Assembly (NCBI GenBank): GCA_017400415.1
Contig: JAFPTE010000134.1
Location: 1-14,114, forward strand
Direction of reading: 5' to 3'
Origin: Oscillospiraceae bacterium
GTDB taxonomy: Bacteria > Bacillota > Clostridia > Oscillospirales > Oscillospiraceae
Length of the DNA stretch: 14,114 nucleotides
The stretch's first letter is position 1. Each line of letters opens with the position of its first letter. The notes beneath the pieces are model-generated. The model had not been told where the DNA came from. It was given only the letters and a program-made list of their open reading frames with translations, and did not search any database. Shown one piece after another: positions 5,011-11,602 of the stretch. The position numbers and the translations under genes are program-made.

Positions 5011-6723
5011 GTGACCCGTGGCGGAATCAGACTCTTGGCACTGACCCTTTCCCTGGCAATTATCACTGCATTGACTCTGCCTTCCTTCGCCGGCGAGGCA
5101 GGTCCGTTTCTCAGCGACCGCTCCCAGCTGGCTCAGGCCCTGGCTGACAAGGCGGAGACTATCTATGTGGATGATATGGACTTTGCGGAGGGGGATCTGT
5201 ACCTGACCATCCGCCAGAGCGTCCGCATCGTGGGAAGGGAGAAGGGCTCCACCCTGCGGCGGGCCCATTTCCTCATTGACGCCCCGGCTGTTGAGAGCGA
5301 GCTCATAACGGTCTCCTTTGAGAACATCATCTTTGACGGCTGCTATGTATCCCCGGACGGGGACCCGGGGAAGGCCGAATCCTTTGACGCCTTTTACGGG
5401 GACCGGGCCCGGCAGGGCTGCCTGGAGGCCAGGGGCTTTCTGGAGCTCACCGTTAAAAACTGCAGCTTCAGAAACTACTGTGCCAGATCCGGCGCCGCAT
5501 TGAACCTCAATTACTCTGACGGCAACTCCGATATAGGCACCCGCCTGCGGCTGGATATCCGAGGCTGCCAGTTCACCGGCAACATCTGCGAAAAGGGCGT
5601 TCTGTGGCTCAACGGGAAGAACACCCCCGTGTCCATCGCAGACTGCACCTTCACGGGAAACCGCTGCTTCTCCGGCATCATGGTCATCGGCAGCGCCCGG
5701 GGCACCCTGGAGAATATCACCATCAGGGATAATCGCCGCACGGTCTTTACGGAAAAGAACACCTATTACATCTCCGGCGGCGGCGGAATGCTCATAAGCC
5801 GGTCCGAGCTTCTCATCCGGGGCTGTACCGTGGACGGCTGCTCTGCCCCGGCCGGCGGCGCCATCCAGGTCACAAACTCACCGGTAACCATTGCGGACTG
5901 CCGCATTACAAATAACAGCGCCGATAAGTTCGGCGGGGGAATCGAGATCCAGAGCGCAGAGCAGAGCCCGGTTTACATAACGAACACCTATTTCTCCGGC
6001 AACTCCGCCCCCCAGGAGGGGGCCCTTATGGTCATGCCTGCGGACCAGATAGGCATCGGCCTGCCCACGGGCATAACGGAGGTGAGCTTCTGCACCTTTG
6101 AGGGCAACATCTCCCGGGGCGAGACCTTCGTTTTCCACCCAATCCAGCTGGAGAGCCCCAAGGGCACCGAGGGCCAGCCCGGGAAAATCGACTTCATCGC
6201 CTGCCGTATCTCCGATGAGAACGTGACGGCGGAGCTGAAAAACGGGGAGAATTACAACGTTATAAACTCCTCCGAAAGGGGTCCGGCAGTGCCCCGGGAG
6301 GCGGCCGCAGCCGTGGCCAGGGGTTATTACGGGGACCTTAAGGATGCCCTCTACCCGGGGGTCAACGAGCTCAAAAAGCCCGTCGGCGGCAAGGCGGTCA
6401 TGTATGTTCTGGCGGCCCTGTGCGTCCTGGCCGTGGCCGCCGGGGTGACCCTTCTGGTGCTGCGGCGGCTTCGCAGGAGCGCCCCGGAGCCGGAGAAAGA
6501 GCCCGTGGAGGACAAGCTGGCCGCTCTGGCAGAGGAGCGTGGCCTGACCCGCCGGGAGGCGGACGTGCTCCGGGAGTACCTGGCCGGCAAGAGCAGGACG
6601 GAGATAGGCCAGAGTCTTTTTATCTCCGAGTCCACCGTGAAGAACCATGTTTCCAGCATCTTCTCCAAGCTGGGGGTAAAAAACCGCAGGGAGCTCCTTG
6701 AACTGACCGGAAAAAACAAATAA
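5011..6723 (+). CDS. Transmembrane regulator: extracellular beta-helix, one TM helix, cytoplasmic LuxR-type HTH
   Basis: This 570-residue protein has a signal peptide (1-27, likely cut after SFA) and then an ectodomain (about 28-440) of repeated short strands ending in Asn/Gly turns. Examples are VKNCSFRN, IRGCQFTGN, IADCTFTGN, IADCRITNNSADKFGGGIEI and ITNTYFSGNSAPQEG. This pattern is typical of right-handed parallel beta-helices (pectate-lyase-like or polymorphic-membrane-protein repeats). No enzyme active site is recognisable. A membrane helix (about 462-484) with a trailing LRRLRR charge cluster follows, then a LuxR/GerE helix-turn-helix (about 512-565; LTRREADVLREYLAGKSRTEIG, with ISESTVKNHVSSIFSKLGV). 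The topology places the beta-helix outside and DNA binding inside, so it reads as a one-component membrane sensor (inference). Start: GTG 5011 has AGGGG (4998-5002) at 8 nt; the in-frame GTG at 5002 lies within that site. Confidence 0.85.
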   Translation: MTRGGIRLLALTLSLAIITALTLPSFAGEAGPFLSDRSQLAQALADKAETIYVDDMDFAEGDLYLTIRQSVRIVGREKGSTLRRAHFLIDAPAVESELITVSFENIIFDGCYVSPDGDPGKAESFDAFYGDRARQGCLEARGFLELTVKNCSFRNYCARSGAALNLNYSDGNSDIGTRLRLDIRGCQFTGNICEKGVLWLNGKNTPVSIADCTFTGNRCFSGIMVIGSARGTLENITIRDNRRTVFTEKNTYYISGGGGMLISRSELLIRGCTVDGCSAPAGGAIQVTNSPVTIADCRITNNSADKFGGGIEIQSAEQSPVYITNTYFSGNSAPQEGALMVMPADQIGIGLPTGITEVSFCTFEGNISRGETFVFHPIQLESPKGTEGQPGKIDFIACRISDENVTAELKNGENYNVINSSERGPAVPREAAAAVARGYYGDLKDALYPGVNELKKPVGGKAVMYVLAALCVLAVAAGVTLLVLRRLRRSAPEPEKEPVEDKLAALAEERGLTRREADVLREYLAGKSRTEIGQSLFISESTVKNHVSSIFSKLGVKNRRELLELTGKNK

Positions 6724-6736
6724 ACGCATTTTTCAC

Positions 6737-6770
6737 AGTCCCCCGCCGAAAGGCGGGGGACTTGCTTTTT
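6737..6770 (+). terminator. Rho-independent terminator after the membrane regulator
   Basis: AGTCCCCCGCC (6737-6747) pairs perfectly with GGCGGGGGACT (6752-6762) around a GAAA loop, with TTTTT at 6766-6770. Confidence 0.92.
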
Positions 6771-6788
6771 CTGTGCTGATTTTTATTT

Positions 6789-6934
6789 GTTTTTGCCGGA
6801 GCTTTGCCCCGGCAAAAACACCCTGAGGCGGCTGCGGAGCGCCGCCCTTGCGCCGACCAAAGCCGGCGGCCCCTTGCCGGCTGCGATGGAGCGCAAGTCT
6901 CAAATCGAAGCCCGGCGCAGCGGGCTTCGATTTG
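6789..6934. repeat. Intergenic array of consecutive hairpins
   Basis: Four structures lie in series: GTTTTTGCCGG/CCGGCAAAAAC (6789-6799 with 6809-6819, perfect 11 bp); a short GCGGC/GCCGC stem just after; CTTGCGC/GCGCAAG (6847-6853 with 6891-6897) enclosing AGCCGGC/GCCGGCT (6861-6867 with 6876-6882); and CAAATCGAAGCCC/GGGCTTCGATTTG (6901-6913 with 6922-6934, perfect 13 bp). There is no open frame of note. It resembles composite palindromic repeats of GC-rich Clostridia and sits between the regulator and the lipoprotein operon. It could equally be a processed RNA element. Confidence 0.55.
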
Positions 6935-6944
6935 AAGCCAATCA

Positions 6945-6965
6945 AAAATAGGACTAAAATAGGAC
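6945..6965. promoter_or_regulatory. Tandem 10-bp direct repeat with 11-bp period upstream of the lipoprotein operon
   Basis: AAAATAGGAC occurs at 6945-6954 and again at 6956-6965, one helical turn apart, about 90 bp before the first gene of the operon. Such helically phased direct repeats can be operator sites. No protein can be assigned. Confidence 0.35.
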
Positions 6966-7052
6966 CTCCCGCCGGGCCCGGTCCCATATACTCCCGGGAA
7001 AAACTGCGGTAAAATTACCCTGTAGAATAATACTCATGAGGGGGGACCTCAC

Positions 7053-7913
7053 ATGAAAACTGTTTTTACCAGGGCTCTGGCCCTGGCGCTGTGTGCTCTC
7101 ATGCTGTGCTCCTGCCGCCCGGGGGAGACCGTGCCGCCGGATAATCTGACGCCGGAGGCCATCGCCGGATCAGACCCGGAGGAGATACTCAAGCTGGCGG
7201 AGACCTGCGTGGATAACGGGAAGTTTTTTGACGAGCACATGATGGATGAGTCTGCCATAACCTGGTACTCCTACGGCGCCGCCGCCGCAGGGGCCCTGCG
7301 GCTGTGCGTGGAGCGGGTGCTGTGGCTGAGGGGCGAGGGGGAGAGCTTCGCCGCCCTCTCGGAGGGCAGCCGCTTTACAAGCTGGGACGACCTGGCAAGG
7401 CTGTGCCCCTACTGCCCCTTCCCCTGGTACTGCCAGGGGCTTATCCTGGACCTGCAGGGCAAGACCCGGGAGGCGGAGCCGTATTTTTACGGGGCAAAAA
7501 TCATGGCCAACTATCCCCGGGAGGGCATTGACTACTCCGCACTCCGGGACGTGCCCATAAGGGACCTGTACACCCTGCGGGATAAGCTCCGCCAGGCGGA
7601 GGAGAAGATATACGCTGCCTGGGAGCCGGTGCTGAACGACGTGCCCGCCGACCCCCGCTACGGGGTGCAGGAATACCTTCTGGCGGCCATAAAGGACGCA
7701 GCAAAAAGGGAGGACCTGACGGAGGCCCTGCCCTGGGCAAAGCTCCTGGTCCAGGAGGCGCCCTTTGAGGATACCTGCTGGGTCCTGGCCATAATGACCG
7801 CCGCCGATGCCGGAGACGGGAGGGCCGCCGCCCTCTGGCTCTATGAGGGCCGGGCCCTGAATCCGGACAGTGAAAAGCTCGGCGCACTCTGGCAGGGGGT
7901 GATCGGGGAATGA
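7053..7913 (+). CDS. Lipoprotein of unknown function, helical repeat-like
   Basis: This 286-residue product starts with a lipoprotein signal peptide; the lipobox is L18-C-S-C21, with an unusual Cys at -2. The mature part is rich in Ala, Leu and Glu and appears mostly helical. Segments such as WYCQGLILDLQGKTREAEPYF and WVLAIMTAADAGDGRAAAL look like degenerate TPR-type helix pairs, but I cannot assign a named family. The start ATG is preceded by GAGGGGGG. It is the first gene of the operon and its stop overlaps the next start (ATGA, 7910-7913). A -10-like TAGAAT at 7023-7028 without a good -35 is the only promoter candidate I can see. Confidence 0.8.
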   Translation: MKTVFTRALALALCALMLCSCRPGETVPPDNLTPEAIAGSDPEEILKLAETCVDNGKFFDEHMMDESAITWYSYGAAAAGALRLCVERVLWLRGEGESFAALSEGSRFTSWDDLARLCPYCPFPWYCQGLILDLQGKTREAEPYFYGAKIMANYPREGIDYSALRDVPIRDLYTLRDKLRQAEEKIYAAWEPVLNDVPADPRYGVQEYLLAAIKDAAKREDLTEALPWAKLLVQEAPFEDTCWVLAIMTAADAGDGRAAALWLYEGRALNPDSEKLGALWQGVIGE

Positions 7914-9472
7914 AAAGAATAATAAAGCTCCTTCCGGCCATCCTGCTGGCCGCCGCCCTGCTGATTGCCGTCGCCGTAACGGCCCTCGCCACCGGCGACC
8001 TGGCGGAGTTTTACGACATTACCCGCATGATAATCGAAACGGACATCATGGAGCCCCAGACCGTCCGCTTCACTCTGAACGAGGCCACCTGGTTTGACGG
8101 GAAGCTCTATCCTCCCACCCTGACGGGCCCCACTCTGGAGGAGGTCAACAGGGCCGTGGCTGAGGTGATGCGGGAGATGAACGTCACTGAAAAGGACCTG
8201 CAGGAGTTCACCGACTGGGCCTGGAAGGCGGACTCCATGGTGGAGCTTGAGGGCTTCAAGAAGCTCATAAACATCGTCGCCAGTTTCATCCCGGGGAACG
8301 GGGCTCAGGCCGTAACCACCGTGTACGGCGGAGTAAGCGGCATAGCGGATACGGTCCAGACCGGGGATACCTCCGGCATCCTGTGGAACTCCCACGACAA
8401 CGCCTGGAACGCCGCCTTCGGCGCCATGCAGGAGGCCCAGATTCACACGAAGCTGGCAAACTTCGGCGCAAACACCATATCCGTTGCAGGCGCCCTGCGG
8501 GAGGCCGCAGACACCAGCCAGTACGAGAAGTTCGTGAAGGAGTCCGACGGCAAGTTTGCAAAGGCCGCCGTCTTCTATGCACGGTGCACCCAGAAGCTCC
8601 GGGCCATAATTGCGGAAAAGAACAAGAACCACCAGGGCGCCAGAATCGAGTTTGACAACGTAATGCGTGACGGCGACTTCAACAAGACCCTCTACGGCGT
8701 CAATAAACTGCGGCTCACCTACTCGCTGAACGGAACTCTTGCCCAGCAGGGCCACAAGGAAACGGGGGGCTTCTATGACCTGGCCGGAGACGTGGGGGGC
8801 TACTATAAGGGCGTTCTGACCCTGAAGGGCTGGCTTAACGAATACTATGCGGCCCAGTTCGACAGCCGCTTCTTCGGGGAAAACGACCTCTGGAACGGCC
8901 CGGCGACGGAGTGCGAAGAGTGGATGCAGATTATGAAGCTCTATTATAGGGGCGGAGCAGTGGAGCCGGACTTCTTCCGGAAGGCGGAGCTGGGGTCCTG
9001 GACGGACAAAACCGTTACCCCCACCAGTCTGGAGCGCACCGTGGCCGGGGAGCTCACCGTGGAGATAATCGTAAACAAGGACGGCACCCTTTCCGTCGGC
9101 ACGGAATGGGGCTCCATGAACGACCAGCGGGACGAGATATACTTTGCCTTCGACCATGAGCTCCATTTCCTGTGGGCAAGGCCGGTAGAGCGCTTTGAAA
9201 ACGGCCGTTCGGTGAGCTACGGCTTCCCCACCCAGACCGCAAGCATCAAGAGCACCGTGGCCAGAGGCGCCGACGGCAAGCTGGGCTCCACCCTGTCGGA
9301 GCTCTACGTCTCCGTGACCCGCAATAAGGCCCAGGAGGTCTGGCAGGCTAACGACGCCGCCTTTGTGATGTTCGGCGGCGGCGGCAGAAACTGCGCCGTG
9401 CCCCCGGGCAAGATAGGCAACATCTGGCAGGATTTTGAAATCGGCGGGAGCTTCGTGATTCCCAGAGAATAA
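7910..9472 (+). CDS. Secreted protein of unknown family
   Basis: This 520-residue protein has an N-terminal signal peptide with an A-L-A cleavage site near residue 27 and no lipobox Cys, so it should be exported and either released or retained by partners. After a presumably helical N-terminal half (about 75-290, Ala-rich with amphipathic stretches), the C-terminal half contains strand-like segments: ELTVEIIVNKDGTLSVG, EIYFAFDHELHFLWA and SELYVSVTRNK. A glycine cluster FGGGGRN lies near the end. I do not recognise any domain or catalytic motif. It is translationally coupled to the lipoprotein before it (4-bp overlap) and followed after 12 bp by another lipoprotein gene with a perfect ribosome binding site, so it likely works with them at the cell surface. 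Confidence 0.8.
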   Translation: MKRIIKLLPAILLAAALLIAVAVTALATGDLAEFYDITRMIIETDIMEPQTVRFTLNEATWFDGKLYPPTLTGPTLEEVNRAVAEVMREMNVTEKDLQEFTDWAWKADSMVELEGFKKLINIVASFIPGNGAQAVTTVYGGVSGIADTVQTGDTSGILWNSHDNAWNAAFGAMQEAQIHTKLANFGANTISVAGALREAADTSQYEKFVKESDGKFAKAAVFYARCTQKLRAIIAEKNKNHQGARIEFDNVMRDGDFNKTLYGVNKLRLTYSLNGTLAQQGHKETGGFYDLAGDVGGYYKGVLTLKGWLNEYYAAQFDSRFFGENDLWNGPATECEEWMQIMKLYYRGGAVEPDFFRKAELGSWTDKTVTPTSLERTVAGELTVEIIVNKDGTLSVGTEWGSMNDQRDEIYFAFDHELHFLWARPVERFENGRSVSYGFPTQTASIKSTVARGADGKLGSTLSELYVSVTRNKAQEVWQANDAAFVMFGGGGRNCAVPPGKIGNIWQDFEIGGSFVIPRE

Positions 9473-9484
9473 GGAGGTCAATCC

Positions 9485-10765
9485 ATGAAAAAACTAATTG
9501 TATTCGTTCTGGCCCTGAGCCTGGTGCTGGCTATGGCCGCCTGCTCCGGCGGCGAGACCCAGAAACCCCAGGATGGCGGCAATACGCCCTCAAACAACAC
9601 GCCCCTCCACCGGGACGACGAAGAGCCCGCCGCCCCGGCGCCCGGCACAAACCCCGCGCCGGACCCTACCCCGCAGACGCAGCCCCCTGAAAATCCCCCT
9701 GCGGGCAGCGGCATCTCCGGCGCAGTGACGGAGGATCCCCTGACCCTCACAAAGGTCATGATGTACATCGAGAGCGGAAATGAGGAATACTTCAAGCCCC
9801 ACCGCCTCACCGCCAAGGAGGAGCAGGAGCTCCGAGCCAGCGTGGAGGCCGAAGGCGGCAAGCTCACCGTGAATGCCGACGGCTCCATCACCATCACAGG
9901 CAAGGCCCCCTCCGTCATGACCATCGGCCTGGACGGCTCCGTCACCGGCACCGACGAGGACGGCCAGCCCATAAACAATAAAATAGGCGGCCCGTGGCCC
10001 CAGACGGAGCTGGGCAAGGCTGTGCCCACGCCCCCCTTCAAGCTGGCCATGAGCACGGAGGATGAGGAGGACGGCCTTCTGGCCATGTTCAAGGACGCTG
10101 ACCGGGCGGCCGTAAAGGCCTACGCCCAGACCCTTAAGGAGGCCGGCTTCACGGAGCGGGTGGAGGAGATGGACCTGGCCGCCATGGATATGTACACCTT
10201 CGAGGCCGTGAAGGGCGGCTGCAAGGTGGAGCTCATGTACATGGGCGGAGAGGAGGGCGCCAGCGCCATAATCAACGTCTATCACTACACCCCGGACCCG
10301 GAGGACCCCTATGAACCCGGCGGGGACCCGGGCTTCGACCCCAACTCCTCCTCCGGCGGGGAGGATGAGCCCTTCGACCCCAATTCCTCCTCCGCAGGGG
10401 AGGACCCCTATGACCCCTTTGAAAATGAGCCCCTGCCGGAAGTCCCCCAGGTGAAGGCCGATGAGTGGCCCACCGCCGCCGGCGCCTCCCGGCTTCCCAA
10501 GCCCACCTTCGGAACGGGCTTTTCCACCCGTGCCGACCAGTGGACCATCACCGTTACGGTCCAGGGGGCCAAGGCGTCGGACTTCGATACCTATATGGCC
10601 GCCATGCGTGAGAAGGGCTTCACCCGCCATGCGGAAATGGAGGACGACGATGACGTGAAGTTCTATCAGGCCAGCGACAAGGATGATTACGCCGCCTACG
10701 TCCAGTGGGCCTACGGCAGCCTGGTCATCGGAGTCACCAACGAGCCCGATGCGGAAGAAGAATAA
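9485..10765 (+). CDS. Lipoprotein with two related C-terminal domains (DUF6591-like)
   Basis: This 426-residue lipoprotein has a signal peptide ending A-A-C20, then a long Pro/Asn/Thr-rich linker (about 21-75) suited to crossing the cell wall. Residues 160-270 and 325-420 look like two divergent copies of one domain. Each opens with a Trp-Pro pair (PWPQTELGKAVPTPPF and EWPTAAGASRLPKPTF), continues with strands, and has a helix ending EAGFTE or EKGFTR before a Glu/Asp-rich turn. The W-P...LPKP pattern suggests the DUF6591 family of clostridial lipoproteins (from memory). A 13-residue tandem repeat (FDPNSSS-GGEDEP, then FDPNSSSAGEDP) separates the copies. AAGGAGGT (9471-9478) overlaps the previous stop. 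Function unknown. Confidence 0.82.
   Translation: MKKLIVFVLALSLVLAMAACSGGETQKPQDGGNTPSNNTPLHRDDEEPAAPAPGTNPAPDPTPQTQPPENPPAGSGISGAVTEDPLTLTKVMMYIESGNEEYFKPHRLTAKEEQELRASVEAEGGKLTVNADGSITITGKAPSVMTIGLDGSVTGTDEDGQPINNKIGGPWPQTELGKAVPTPPFKLAMSTEDEEDGLLAMFKDADRAAVKAYAQTLKEAGFTERVEEMDLAAMDMYTFEAVKGGCKVELMYMGGEEGASAIINVYHYTPDPEDPYEPGGDPGFDPNSSSGGEDEPFDPNSSSAGEDPYDPFENEPLPEVPQVKADEWPTAAGASRLPKPTFGTGFSTRADQWTITVTVQGAKASDFDTYMAAMREKGFTRHAEMEDDDDVKFYQASDKDDYAAYVQWAYGSLVIGVTNEPDAEEE
10334..10404 (+). repeat. 39-bp in-frame tandem repeat inside the lipoprotein gene
   Basis: Two near-identical units beginning TTCGACCCC at 10334 and 10373 (period 39 bp, 13 codons) encode the acidic Ser-rich FDPNSSS linker between the two domains. 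Copy number may vary among strains by slippage. Confidence 0.7.
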
Positions 10766-10784
10766 AAAATAGGAGGCGAGTATC

Positions 10785-10892
10785 TTGCTAAAACGATTAA
10801 TAGGTGTTATACTGATTGCGGCAATGGTTTTTTCCCTCTGCGCCTGCACTCTGGACCAGGTGGGCTCCCTGCTTATCGCCCTGTCCATCTGA
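10785..10892 (+). CDS. 35-residue putative lipoprotein/lipopeptide
   Basis: This small frame starts with TTG at 10785, with AGGAGG (10771-10776) exactly 8 nt upstream, and ends at TGA 10890-10892. The product begins MLKRLIGVILIAAMVFSL and continues with a lipobox L18-C-A-C21. The mature part would be only 15 residues, CTLDQVGSLLIALSI, mostly hydrophobic. The ribosome binding site, basic N-terminus, hydrophobic core and lipobox together make it a believable gene despite its size. It sits 19 bp after one operon gene and 33 bp before the next. It could be a small membrane lipoprotein, a lipopeptide signal precursor of the kind known from enterococcal lipoprotein signal peptides, or the remnant of a larger lipoprotein. 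Confidence 0.65.
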   Translation: MLKRLIGVILIAAMVFSLCACTLDQVGSLLIALSI

Positions 10893-10925
10893 AACGCAAA
10901 CTCTGAATATACAGGAGGAAACGCT

Positions 10926-11444
10926 ATGAACCTTTTTTCCAAGCTCTTCGGCGGCGATAAGGACGCCGAGAAGGCAGTGAAGGACCTTTTCAGCGGCCTT
11001 ATAAACGAGGCAAAGGCCCGTGAGGCGGCCCAGGAGGCCAAAAAGCCCGCCGCCCCTGCTCAGCCCGCCCCGCAGACCCAGTCCGTTCAGAAGGGGCCCG
11101 CAGGCTGCTCCTGGGGTGAGCTCATGCCCGATGAGCCCAACCAGTACAACTTTAACGGCGCTTACTTCGTCTACTTTGAGAACATTTTCCGGCAGGAGTT
11201 CCCCCTGCTCCCGTTCACAAAGGAGTGCCCCCGCTCCGGCCACTATGAGTACACCTTCACCCAGGCGGGGAGGACCGCCCTGGTGGTGGAGCTTCTCAGC
11301 AAGTCCTCCGCCGCCGCAGCCCTCCGGGAGAGGTGCCGCCGCAGCGGCATTCCCTACCTGCGGTTTTACCATAACGTGGAGGGCTGGTGGAACACCCGGT
11401 CCTATGTGACGGGCCGCATGAGAAAGGCCCTGGGCATGCTTTAA
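10926..11444 (+). CDS. Small cytosolic conserved hypothetical protein
   Basis: This 172-residue product has no signal peptide or membrane segment. The N-terminus MNLFSKLFGG and a charged helix (about 10-45) lead into an Ala/Pro/Gln linker (about 46-60) and a C-terminal globular domain (about 62-172). The domain contains YNFNGAYFVYFENIFRQEFP, TALVVELLSKSS, CRRSGIPYLRFYHN and WWNTRSYVTGRMRKAL. I recognise the general pattern from unannotated clostridial proteins but no family name. The strand-Glu-helix-strand arrangement loosely recalls restriction-endonuclease-like domains; this is speculative. AGGAGG (10913-10918) lies 7 nt before the ATG. It is the last gene of the operon and the only one without export signals. 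Confidence 0.75.
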   Translation: MNLFSKLFGGDKDAEKAVKDLFSGLINEAKAREAAQEAKKPAAPAQPAPQTQSVQKGPAGCSWGELMPDEPNQYNFNGAYFVYFENIFRQEFPLLPFTKECPRSGHYEYTFTQAGRTALVVELLSKSSAAAALRERCRRSGIPYLRFYHNVEGWWNTRSYVTGRMRKALGML

Positions 11445-11452
11445 TCCGGCAT

Positions 11453-11586
11453 AAAGCGGAGGGGGAACGCCCTGCGCCTGCGGCGGGCCCGGCAGGGACT
11501 TTTATGAGCTTCGCAGGCAGCCTGTCCCTGTACGGCCTTGTACACCCCGGAATCCTCCGGGCTTTAACGATTTTCCCCTCCGCTTT
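11453..11586 (+). ncRNA. Candidate multi-branch RNA structure directly upstream of the reverse transcriptase
   Basis: AAAGCGGAGGGG-G-AA (11453-11467) pairs with TTCCCCTCCGCTTT (11573-11586) over 14 bp with one bulged G, closing a 105-nt interior. Inside, three hairpins are mutually compatible: CCCTGC/GCAGGG (11470-11497), TGTAC/GTACA (11529-11544) and CCCGGA/TCCGGG with loop ATCC (11546-11561). An alternative CAGGGAC/GTCCCTG pairing (11493-11499 with 11524-11530) competes with the first two. It ends 16 bp before the RT start codon. It could be an RT-associated RNA, a leader, or partly the transcription end of the preceding operon. No promoter of its own is evident. Confidence 0.35.
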
Positions 11587-11602
11587 TGCAAAAAGGTGAA
11601 AA

